Shown: in pieces, positions 21,515 through 28,702 of the stretch
Layout of the letters: the number at the start of each line of letters is the position of its first letter
Numbering within the stretch: position 1 is the stretch's first letter
Made by a program: the position numbers and the translations under genes
The notes under the pieces: generated by a model
What the model was told of the DNA's origin: nothing
Databases searched by the model: none
What the model saw: the letters and a program-made list of their open reading frames with translations, nothing else
Assembly: GCA_030038175.1 (NCBI GenBank)
Contig: JASHPN010000375.1
Location: 1 to 32,483 of the forward strand
DNA: 32,483 nucleotides
From: Verrucomicrobiia bacterium
GTDB taxonomy: Bacteria > Verrucomicrobiota > Verrucomicrobiia > Limisphaerales > UBA11358
Reading direction: 5' to 3'

Positions 21515-22321
21515 GTGAAAAAATACTGGCACGTCATCGGCATCGGCATTCAAAACAACCTGACTTATCGTGTCAATTACCTGACCCGGACGTTATTCAG
21601 TTTCATTCCCCTGTTTGCCATGGTCTCGCTCTGGCGGGCGGTTTATGCCGGCAAAGCTCCCGGCGGGTCGCTCTCCGGGTTTACCGAGCAGGAGATGATT
21701 TTCTATTATCTCATCGTGGCCGTCGTGGATGTGTTGACGGCCGTGAACGAGGACGACTGGCAGATTGCCGCCGACATTCGCGAAGGCAATATCAGTTGGT
21801 TTTTGCTCAAGCCGATTGATTATTTGTGGTATCGTTTCTCCCTCTTTTTGGCCGGGCGCGCGGCTTTTACCGGCATGGCCTGCGTGCCGCTGGCCCTGTT
21901 CATCTTTTGTTTTCGCAAAAATTTCATGCTCCCGCACGACGCGGCCGTTTTCGCCGCCTTTGTGGTTTCCCTGGCGCTGGCGGCCATGCTCCAATTTTTT
22001 ATTTCTTACACCATGGCCATGCTCGCTTTCTGGTTCCTCGAGATTTCGACGCTCATTTTCATCCTGTTTGCGTTCGAGTATCTCGCCAGCGGGCATTTAT
22101 TTCCGATCTCGCTCCTGCACCCGGCCGTGCAACACGTCCTGTTATTTACGCCTTTTCCCTATCAACTTTATTTCCCGGCGGGCATTTACATGGGGAAAAT
22201 ATCCGGGGCGCAATTGGAAAGAGGATTTCTGGCGCAGGTCCTTTGGGTTCTGGCCGCGTACGCGCTGGCCCGCTTCGCCTGGGCTCGCGGCATCAGGAAA
22301 TACGCGGCCTTCGGCGGATAA
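21515..22321 (+). CDS. ABC-2 type transporter permease, without adjacent ATPase
   Basis: This is a 268-residue membrane protein of the ABC-2 permease class, with six predicted spans. The short cytoplasmic start MKKYWHVIGIGIQNNLTYR leads into the first span, the coupling-type segment IREGNISWFLLKPIDYLWYRF follows the second, and FTPFPYQLYFPAGIYMG precedes the last. The REGNISxxLLKPI pattern is common in ABC-2 permeases that occur as pairs with one ATPase. Neither an ATPase nor a second permease is in the window, and the upstream gene is divergent, so partners must be encoded elsewhere. The start is a GTG at 21515. Substrate is unknown. Confidence 0.83.
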   Translation: MKKYWHVIGIGIQNNLTYRVNYLTRTLFSFIPLFAMVSLWRAVYAGKAPGGSLSGFTEQEMIFYYLIVAVVDVLTAVNEDDWQIAADIREGNISWFLLKPIDYLWYRFSLFLAGRAAFTGMACVPLALFIFCFRKNFMLPHDAAVFAAFVVSLALAAMLQFFISYTMAMLAFWFLEISTLIFILFAFEYLASGHLFPISLLHPAVQHVLLFTPFPYQLYFPAGIYMGKISGAQLERGFLAQVLWVLAAYALARFAWARGIRKYAAFGG

Positions 22322-22377
22322 TCACCGCGGCGGCAATTTCACTTCACCTCCCGCGCGCAACCTTCTAATCTGCCGCC

Positions 22378-23097
22378 ATGTTATCGGCACGGCCCTGGCG
22401 GACTGACGCGGTGGTTATTTTTATCGTCGCGCAGGTGGCTTGTTTTCTGGCAGGCGAGTCGGTCATTACCATTCTGTCAAAAATCGGACTGCCGGGTTTT
22501 AAGGACATTTACAGTCCCGGCAATGTTCTGCTGGCGACCTTAAGCCTCCAGGGCGCCACCTGGGTTTTAATGGGGATTTTTTTTCGCCAACACAACGTCC
22601 GATGGAGCGAGGCACTGGGTTTTAACCGGGGAAACCTGCCTTTCGCGTTGAGCCTCGCCTTTCTAACGACGATTGTTATCTTTTTCGTGGCCGCGTGGCT
22701 TAATATAATTTCCATGCACATCATGGAAAAAATCCATTGGCTGCCAAAAGAGGAAGCCGCCGTGTCCCTGCTGACCCGCCCCTATTCGCTGCCCATGAAG
22801 ATCTACCTCGTTTTCTTCACCGTGGCGATCGCGCCCGTCGGCGAGGAGTTTATCTTTCGCGGCGTCCTGTTTCCGTTTCTTAAACAGCGGGGCTATCGCA
22901 AGACCGCCTGGCTGGGCCTCAGTTTGATTTTTGCCCTCATTCATGGGGATTTGGCGATTTTGGTTCCTCTTTTCGTCCTGGCCCTGGCGTTCACCTGGCT
23001 TTATGAAACCACCGACAATTTTCTGGCTCCGGTTTTTGCGCACTCGCTGTTCAATACCATGAACCTGGTGATGTTATTTAAGTTTCCGCCCCATTAA
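22378..23097 (+). CDS. CPBP family intramembrane metalloprotease
   Basis: This is a 239-residue membrane protein with the complete Abi/CAAX-protease-like signature: EEFIFRG (EExxxR motif 1), then FALIHGD (FxxxH motif 2), then HSLFNTMNL (HxxxN motif 3). These supply the zinc-site residues of a buried glutamic-type or metalloprotease centre. Bacterial members cleave small membrane peptides, modify signalling or confer self-immunity to bacteriocins. There is nothing bacteriocin-like nearby, so a housekeeping role is more likely. The start ATG 22378 follows the permease stop by 56 bases, and thiL starts 10 bases after its end, so it is part of the thiL operon. Confidence 0.92.
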   Translation: MLSARPWRTDAVVIFIVAQVACFLAGESVITILSKIGLPGFKDIYSPGNVLLATLSLQGATWVLMGIFFRQHNVRWSEALGFNRGNLPFALSLAFLTTIVIFFVAAWLNIISMHIMEKIHWLPKEEAAVSLLTRPYSLPMKIYLVFFTVAIAPVGEEFIFRGVLFPFLKQRGYRKTAWLGLSLIFALIHGDLAILVPLFVLALAFTWLYETTDNFLAPVFAHSLFNTMNLVMLFKFPPH

Positions 23098-23107
23098 TTC
23101 ACCCGCT

Positions 23108-24040
23108 ATGAAGGAATTTGAACTCATCGGGAAACTGACCCGGTCGCTGCCGACCAACGATACCGTGGTGGTCGGCGCGGGCGACGATTGCGCCGTCCTG
23201 GATTTTGGCCTGCCGGAGAAATTGCTTTTATTCAAGACCGATGCGGTCGTAGAGAACGTCCATTTCTCCGGCGAAACGGAGCCGAAAAAGATCGGGCACA
23301 AGGCATTGGGGCGCTGCCTGAGCGACATCGCCGCGATGGCCGGAACCCCCGCCGCTGCGCTGGTGACCATTGGCCTGCCCCCCGATTATGACCCGGATTT
23401 TATCGCCCGCGTTTATGAGGGCCTCAATGCGCTGGCGAAAAGATTCGGCGTGGCCGTGGCCGGCGGCGAAACGACGGCCAGCACCGGCGGCATTTTTATC
23501 TCGGTGGCAATGCTCGGGACCGTGGCTCGCGGCAGGCAAGTCCTGCGCAATGGCGCTAAACCCGGTGACGCGATTTTTGTCACCGGCGAACTGGGCGGAT
23601 CACTTTTGGGAAAGCATTTGGATTTTGAACCCAGAATTCACGAGGCGCAATGGCTGGCGGAGCACTTCTCTCTTCATGCGATGGCGGATTTAAGCGACGG
23701 GCTGGCGGGCGACCTCCGGCGCATTTTGGCGGCCAGCGGAACCGGCGCCGAGCTTTTGAAATCCGCCGTTCCGGTTTCCCGCGCGGCCAAATTGCAGGCG
23801 CGGACAATGCCGTCGGCCAAGCCGCCCTTTGCGGCGGCATTGGCGGATGGCGAGGACTTTGAATTGCTCCTGACCGTTCCCGGCGCGGACGCGGTTAAAT
23901 TGCTGGATGCCTGGAACAAAAAATTTCCGAAATTAAAATTGAGTTGCATTGGAAAAATTACCGCCGCCGCGGGGTTGAGAATCCGTGACGGAAGCGGTGT
24001 GAGACCGTTGGATGCCCATGGCTATGATCATTTCGCGTAG
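23108..24040 (+). CDS. thiL: Thiamine-monophosphate kinase
   Basis: ThiL phosphorylates thiamine monophosphate to the active cofactor thiamine diphosphate with ATP. The 310-residue protein has the expected order: MKEFELIGKL, GAGDDCAVLDF (metal/ATP site), LFKTDAVVENVHF, KALGRCLSDIAAMAGTP, VAVAGGETTAS, FVTGELGGSLLGK, MADLSDGLAGDL and ALADGEDFELLLTV. All catalytic Asp/Glu blocks are intact. It begins 10 bases after the CPBP gene, and its last 29 bases overlap tsaE, so translation is probably coupled. Confidence 0.97.
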   Translation: MKEFELIGKLTRSLPTNDTVVVGAGDDCAVLDFGLPEKLLLFKTDAVVENVHFSGETEPKKIGHKALGRCLSDIAAMAGTPAAALVTIGLPPDYDPDFIARVYEGLNALAKRFGVAVAGGETTASTGGIFISVAMLGTVARGRQVLRNGAKPGDAIFVTGELGGSLLGKHLDFEPRIHEAQWLAEHFSLHAMADLSDGLAGDLRRILAASGTGAELLKSAVPVSRAAKLQARTMPSAKPPFAAALADGEDFELLLTVPGADAVKLLDAWNKKFPKLKLSCIGKITAAAGLRIRDGSGVRPLDAHGYDHFA

Positions 24041-24449
24041 CCCGGCGGAAACGGAATCCCTGGGAGAAAAATTCGGCCAGGCCGCCCGGTCGGGGTGGGT
24101 CATAGCGCTTTCGGGCGAGCTGGGCGCCGGCAAGACGCAGTTTGTAAAAGGCCTGGCTCGGGGCTTGGGAATTTCCGCGCGCGTTCATTCGCCCACCTTT
24201 GCCCTGGCTGCCCAATATGCCGGCGGGCGCCTGGAGCTCTATCACCTCGATTTGTACCGGCTCGACACGCAGGAACAGATTCTTTCGGCCGGGCTTGAAG
24301 AATTTTTGCGGCCGAACGGCGTGGCCGTGATCGAATGGGCCGAACGAATGACGCTCTTCTCCCGGCGGGACTTTGAGTGCAAACGCGTGCAAATCGAGAT
24401 CCTGAATGAAAACGATCGGAAGATCACTTATGACGATTTTGGCGCTTGA
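24012..24449 (+). CDS. tsaE: tRNA t6A synthesis ATPase TsaE
   Basis: TsaE is the ATPase that works with TsaB and TsaD to make threonylcarbamoyl-adenosine at position 37 of ANN-decoding tRNAs. The 145-residue protein has Walker A GELGAGKTQFVKGLA, then SPTFALAAQY, LYHLDLYRLD and VAVIEWAERM, all standard. Three closely spaced ATGs (24012, 24018, 24024) are possible starts. All overlap the end of thiL. The tsaB start lies inside its last codons. Confidence 0.95.
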   Translation: MPMAMIISRSPAETESLGEKFGQAARSGWVIALSGELGAGKTQFVKGLARGLGISARVHSPTFALAAQYAGGRLELYHLDLYRLDTQEQILSAGLEEFLRPNGVAVIEWAERMTLFSRRDFECKRVQIEILNENDRKITYDDFGA

Positions 24450-25092
24450 ATTTTCATCGCAACAGCGGAGCGCGGCCGTCGCGCGCGGGCGCGCGGTCCT
24501 GGCGGAAGTGATCCAGGTTGGGGAGCGCAATACCGCCGTTTTTGAGATAATTGAAGACGTTTTGGCGCAGGCAGGAATTGCGCGCGGAAGAATTGAGGCG
24601 CTCGCGGTCGGGCTTGGGCCCGGGTCCTATACGGGTGTCCGCGCGTCCGTGGCGGCAGTCCAGGGCTGGCAATTGGCGCGCGGAACAAAAACAACCGGCG
24701 TTAGCAGTGTCGCGGCCATCGCGGCTCAGGCGCAGGCTGAGAAGATATTTGGGCGCGTAAACGTCGTCGTGAACGCGCAACGGGAAGAGTTTTACCTGGC
24801 CGTTTATGACATCGCCGAAGGCGCCACGCGGGAAGCCGAACCGCTCAGAATTTCGCCGCGGGCGCACGTTCAATCCCTTGTCAATGAAGGATGCATTCTG
24901 GCCGGACCGGACGCCGCGGGATTTTTTCCAAATGGCGCGAAGGTGCGGACGGTTTATCCGCGGGCATCCGCGATCAGCGTGCTTGCGGCGGCGCAAAACA
25001 GTTTTTTACCGGCGGAAAATTTGACGCCGATTTACCTTCGGGAGACGAACTTCACCAGGGCAAAACCACCTCGCAATCCGTCCGGCAATTGA
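24430..25092 (+). CDS. tsaB: tRNA t6A synthesis scaffold TsaB
   Basis: TsaB is the inactive paralogue of TsaD that nucleates the t6A complex. The start at ATG 24430 (MTILALEFSS) is favoured over the track start 24406 because the family begins at this strand and GGAAG lies 8 bases upstream. LAVGLGPGSYTGVRASVAAVQG is the diagnostic block. The N-terminal actin-like half is complete, and the C-terminal part (NVVVNAQREEFYLAVYD and onward) is shorter and more variable. It overlaps tsaE by 20 bases, making CPBP-thiL-tsaE-tsaB one tightly packed unit. Confidence 0.95.
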   Translation: MTILALEFSSQQRSAAVARGRAVLAEVIQVGERNTAVFEIIEDVLAQAGIARGRIEALAVGLGPGSYTGVRASVAAVQGWQLARGTKTTGVSSVAAIAAQAQAEKIFGRVNVVVNAQREEFYLAVYDIAEGATREAEPLRISPRAHVQSLVNEGCILAGPDAAGFFPNGAKVRTVYPRASAISVLAAAQNSFLPAENLTPIYLRETNFTRAKPPRNPSGN

Positions 25093-25309
25093 GATTTCCC
25101 TGCTGCCGGTTTTAAGGAACCCGGAAGAACGGAGGTTCGCGCCAATTTGTTTTGTCCGTTCCGGTGTCATGTTTCAGGACAGTGCCGGAGCGTGAAAGCG
25201 GCCTTGGAGCGGTTAACCGTGTGAGGAACACCAAGCCCAATCCGGCAGCGACCGTGGCATAAACCATGCTGAATTTGCCGTGCAGGACATTGAAGCGAAC
25301 CGCAGAAAT
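25093..25309. other. Intergenic region ahead of the pilin cluster
   Basis: These 217 bases show no credible gene. A minus-strand ORF (25112-25804) crosses it but is the shadow of the pilin gene for most of its length. The part near 25155-25275 resembles dispersed sequence I associate with Verrucomicrobiota intergenic DNA, a low-certainty impression. I see no clear promoter for the pilin cluster. Confidence 0.4.
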
Positions 25310-25807
25310 ATGTTGATTTGTGCCAGGCAAAAAAAACAGGAGCGCCCCGCGGGCCTCTTGCGCGGCGGATTTTCCCTCCTCGAAGTGATGATCGCCTTCG
25401 TGATTTTCGGATTGGTGGCCGCCGGCATGCTTGCCGGATATGTGGAGGCGAACCGCATAGCTGAGTGGAGTTCCATGTCGCTGGGCGCGCAATCCTACGC
25501 CTCGCAAGGCGTCGAACAGGCGCGCACGGCCAAATGGGACACCGCGGCCAATGGCGAAGTGGCGGCTGACTTTCTTCCCCCGACCAGCTTCACCCAGGCG
25601 ACGAATTACAGTTCCTTCGACACCAACGATGTTCCGCAAAGCGGCGCGCCGCTCCTGGTGACCAATTACATGTCCGTCTCCTGGGTTGCCAATTGGACGA
25701 ATGGCCCCTACTTGCGGCAAATTCGTTCGGACGTCGTCTGGACATTTCCGCTGACTGGAAAACTTTTCACCAACACCATCATAACTTTTCGCGCCCCGGA
25801 CCAATGA
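25310..25807 (+). CDS. Prepilin-like protein, PilV/GspI-type
   Basis: This is a 165-residue minor pilin or pseudopilin. A short basic leader ends at the prepilin peptidase site GG/FSLLEVMIAFVIFGLVAAGML: Gly at -1, Phe at +1, Glu at +5, then the hydrophobic helix that anchors and packs in the pilus. The globular part is beta-rich, full of Thr/Asn/Ser (LLVTNYMSVSWVANWTNG). The size and LLEVMIA motif fit the PilV/GspI class. The ATG 25310 gives a leader of about 20 residues. The track's GTG 25280 would lengthen it by 10. Its stop overlaps the next start (ATGA), which argues for coupled expression. Confidence 0.85.
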   Translation: MLICARQKKQERPAGLLRGGFSLLEVMIAFVIFGLVAAGMLAGYVEANRIAEWSSMSLGAQSYASQGVEQARTAKWDTAANGEVAADFLPPTSFTQATNYSSFDTNDVPQSGAPLLVTNYMSVSWVANWTNGPYLRQIRSDVVWTFPLTGKLFTNTIITFRAPDQ

Positions 25808-26472
25808 AAACTTTTCAAAAAATCAAAAACGCGCCGCCATGGCATCCCGCCTCCGGGTTTACGCTCGTGGAGATGATGATGGTGACCGGAATTTTTCTAT
25901 TCATTTTCGTCGGCGTCATGGTGGGGGTTCAACTTTTTGGGTTGCGCATTTCTACTTTGAGTGCGACGAAATTGGTGGCCACCCAGGGCGCGCGCACGGC
26001 ATTGAATCAAATGCGCGACAGCATCCGGGAGGGAAAAATCGTTTATGTCGGAAACTGCGGCACGATCGGCACTTCTACCTTCACGCTCCTGAGCGCGACC
26101 AACGTACAGGTCGGAAACGCGTTGATCGTTTATCCCACCACAAACACGACCTGGTATACGGTTTATTATTTGGATACGAACACCAGCACCAATATTTTGA
26201 CTCAGTTCAACGTCAGCAACTCGGCCGTCGTATATACCAACCAGCTCGCTTCCTATATCACGAATATCAACGTCTTTGACGCTGAAAGCTGGAGCCTCGA
26301 TGGCACCACTTTAGTGACCAATTACACGAGCATAGATAATCGCGAGCTCATTCACGTGACACTGCAGTTTTCTCAATGGGAATATCCCATCGCGTTTGTC
26401 GGAGGACATGACTTCAATGCCTTCGACTATTATCAATTGCGCACCAAAGTTTTCCGCCGCGCATGGAATTGA
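25804..26472 (+). CDS. Prepilin-like protein, PilW/GspJ-type
   Basis: This is a 222-residue minor pilin with the leader MKTFQKIKNAPPWHPASG and the cleavage site G/FTLVEMMMVTGIFLFIFVGVM (Glu at +5). The start at ATG 25804 overlaps the previous stop by the tetranucleotide ATGA. The track's earlier start lies in the preceding gene. ATQGARTALNQMRDSIREG is the alpha-1 continuation typical of PilW/GspJ. The rest is beta-rich and Asn/Thr-rich. Its place, second after a V/I-type gene and before X/K-type genes, matches known minor-pilin order. GAGG overlapping its stop serves as ribosome site for the next gene. Confidence 0.85.
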   Translation: MKTFQKIKNAPPWHPASGFTLVEMMMVTGIFLFIFVGVMVGVQLFGLRISTLSATKLVATQGARTALNQMRDSIREGKIVYVGNCGTIGTSTFTLLSATNVQVGNALIVYPTTNTTWYTVYYLDTNTSTNILTQFNVSNSAVVYTNQLASYITNINVFDAESWSLDGTTLVTNYTSIDNRELIHVTLQFSQWEYPIAFVGGHDFNAFDYYQLRTKVFRRAWN

Positions 26473-26479
26473 GGCCCGT

Positions 26480-28549
26480 ATGAAAACCATATCGTACCCA
26501 TATCGTCAAAACCAGGCCGCTTACGCCTTGCTCGTCACCATGACGTTTTTGGCGATGATGCTCGTCGTTTTCATCACGATGATGTTTTTCACGACCAGCA
26601 ACGCCAAACTGACGCAGCGGAACAATCAATACAACGCCAGCGAAGCGGCCGCGGAAGCGGCGACGGAAACCGTTGTGTCGCAAATGACCCACGACTATGA
26701 GTTCGGGAGCCTTTCCAATAGCGGCACCTATTACGGCACCTCCTTTCTGCCGACAAACAACCAGGGGAGCTGGCCGATTCAATATACTTACAGCAATCCT
26801 TCAAACAGCACCAGCGGCCAGATTTATGTTTCGATCGGCGCATGGACCGCCTCGGCGGAGCCGCTTGATTCGCAATTTACCGGCCTGTATGGTGAAGAGC
26901 AGGACGTCACCATTGCGGCCACGGCCACGCCTGCGACGGGCACCGCGGTGCCTTCCACGGTGACCGAGACGCTTCAGTTTGCGTCCATCCCGCTTTTTCA
27001 ATTTGCCATATTTTACAATGTGAATCTGGAAATTGCGGCGGCGCAAACCCTGGATATCGTGGGTCCCGTCTATTCCAACGGCGGCATTTGGTCAGGGTCC
27101 GACACCATCACCTTTTCCAGCACGGTTTCCGCGGTGGGCCTGGCCACCAACGAAGTGGGCGACCCGTTTTGCGCGGGATATTCCGGCAGTGGAAGGTCCA
27201 CGTACACGATTACCAATCAACCCACCTCCGGAAATGACACGCTCACGATGCCGGTTGGCACCAACAACAACCCGGCGTCGGTTGAGGCGGTCGTCAACAT
27301 TCCTCCATCCAGTTACCCGAGTGACACTTCGGCCGCATACACGACCAACGGCGAGCTTTATACCGCCAATGCAGCCGATCTGTTCGTAACCAACTATCCC
27401 AGTGGAACAAATCAGGGCTGGAGATCAACCTTCCAGGTCGGCGCGCCGATGGCGGTCTATTATCAGGATGCCGCAAATGGGCCCAATTATCTCGCCTGGG
27501 CCACTAACGATTTCTACCTGGTTTCCAATGTGACGGTGGGTAAATTCTACGCCACAAATTGGGTTCCCATCTATTCGCCCGCTTACGCCAATGGTTTCCT
27601 GGCAACCAACGGATTTATCTTCACCAATAACATAACTACACTGAGGTTTACAAATACATCAGGCACCTACGTGGGAACAAACATCGTATGGTATATGGGC
27701 TACTCGTTTTTAACAAACGTCCTGTTCTATGATTGGCGGGAAGGCTGGCATCTGGGAAGCGGTCCTGCCAAAGTCATCTATGCGACCCAACTGGATCTTA
27801 AGGCGATGAACGTATGGATGACGAATGACGCGGCGAACAATAACGACATCTATGGCGGCAGCAATTATAACGCGCAATGCCAGTCCTCGTTTCACAAGTC
27901 GCGCCCCATAGATTCCATGTATATTTTTAACGCCGTTCCGCTGAGCTCGACCGTGCTTCCCGCGGTGCGGGTTATGAATGGAGGAATGATGCCGGCGAAC
28001 ATGGGCAGCAGGGGTTTTGGGCTGGCCACCGCCATGCAGATCTATGTTTGGGGCGATTATAACGTCTCGAACAGCCTCGGCTCTTCGATCAGCGAAAACA
28101 ATACCGTTTACACCGAGCCGGCCGCGCTGATGGGTGATGCGGTTACCATCCTGTCAGACTCATGGTTGGACACGAACAGCCTTGCCCTGCATACGGGCGG
28201 CCCGTCTGCCTCACAAACGACCATTAACGCCGGCTGCATGGAAGGCATTGTCGAATCCAATACCAATAATGCGGCGAGCGAAGGCACATCTGACGGTTAC
28301 AGTGGCGGGGTTGAAAATTTCCTGCGAACGCTGGAAAATTGGAGCAGCGTCAAGCTTTGGTATAACGGTTCCATTGTCGTGATGTTTCCGAGCCAATACG
28401 CCACCAATTGCTGGCAGCAGACCGGCTATTATTACACGGCGCCCTCCCGCAGTTGGGCCTTTGACACCAATTTCATGATTCAGGCTGATTTGCCGCCCTT
28501 GATGCCGCAGGCCAAAGGCGTCATTCGCGGAACCTGGGCCGCGCAGTGA
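26480..28549 (+). CDS. Large PilX/GspK-like pilin-associated protein, copy 1
   Basis: This is a 689-residue protein. A short basic leader (MKTISYPYRQNQAA) precedes a hydrophobic helix (YALLVTMTFLAMMLVVFITMMFF) with no Glu at +5, as in the PilX/GspK class, then NASEAAAEAATETVVSQM, like the AEA-rich helix of PilX. The remaining 600 or so residues are Asn/Thr/Ser/Tyr-rich and recognisably repetitive in style but match no domain I know. It ends PPLMPQAKGVIRGTWAAQ. The ATG 26480 follows GAGG by five bases. The track's start at 26396 lies in the previous gene. It is far longer than ordinary PilX, so an adhesive or tip role is possible. A close paralogue follows. Confidence 0.75.
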   Translation: MKTISYPYRQNQAAYALLVTMTFLAMMLVVFITMMFFTTSNAKLTQRNNQYNASEAAAEAATETVVSQMTHDYEFGSLSNSGTYYGTSFLPTNNQGSWPIQYTYSNPSNSTSGQIYVSIGAWTASAEPLDSQFTGLYGEEQDVTIAATATPATGTAVPSTVTETLQFASIPLFQFAIFYNVNLEIAAAQTLDIVGPVYSNGGIWSGSDTITFSSTVSAVGLATNEVGDPFCAGYSGSGRSTYTITNQPTSGNDTLTMPVGTNNNPASVEAVVNIPPSSYPSDTSAAYTTNGELYTANAADLFVTNYPSGTNQGWRSTFQVGAPMAVYYQDAANGPNYLAWATNDFYLVSNVTVGKFYATNWVPIYSPAYANGFLATNGFIFTNNITTLRFTNTSGTYVGTNIVWYMGYSFLTNVLFYDWREGWHLGSGPAKVIYATQLDLKAMNVWMTNDAANNNDIYGGSNYNAQCQSSFHKSRPIDSMYIFNAVPLSSTVLPAVRVMNGGMMPANMGSRGFGLATAMQIYVWGDYNVSNSLGSSISENNTVYTEPAALMGDAVTILSDSWLDTNSLALHTGGPSASQTTINAGCMEGIVESNTNNAASEGTSDGYSGGVENFLRTLENWSSVKLWYNGSIVVMFPSQYATNCWQQTGYYYTAPSRSWAFDTNFMIQADLPPLMPQAKGVIRGTWAAQ

Positions 28550-28702
28550 CGGCATTAACCGTGGGCGCGGTGTCGCTTTTTATGACAGTCGTGGGTTGAT
28601 AATCCAAATATTCCATAAATATCTGCGGGTTTTGGGCGTGATTTGCCGGCGGCACATACCCTGCTAACATCCTGTTGCTTCGGGGGATATGGGATATGGG
28701 TT
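28550..28702. other. Spacer between the paralogous pilin-like genes
   Basis: These 153 bases show no sequence matching the region upstream of copy 1, so the duplicated unit is essentially the coding sequence. A weak hairpin ACCG-TGGGCG-CGGT followed by CTTTTT (about 28558-28581) and a possible -35/-10 pair (TTGATA, ATATCT near 28598-28626) suggest partly independent expression of copy 2. Both are weak. Confidence 0.3.

Noticed and set aside
22378-23097. Bacteriocin self-immunity role for the CPBP protease
   Set aside because: No bacteriocin precursor, processing gene or dedicated exporter is nearby. It sits with housekeeping genes.
25112-25804. 230-residue minus-strand ORF
   Set aside because: Mostly antisense to the PilV/GspI-like gene. 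The remainder lies in repeat-like intergenic DNA.
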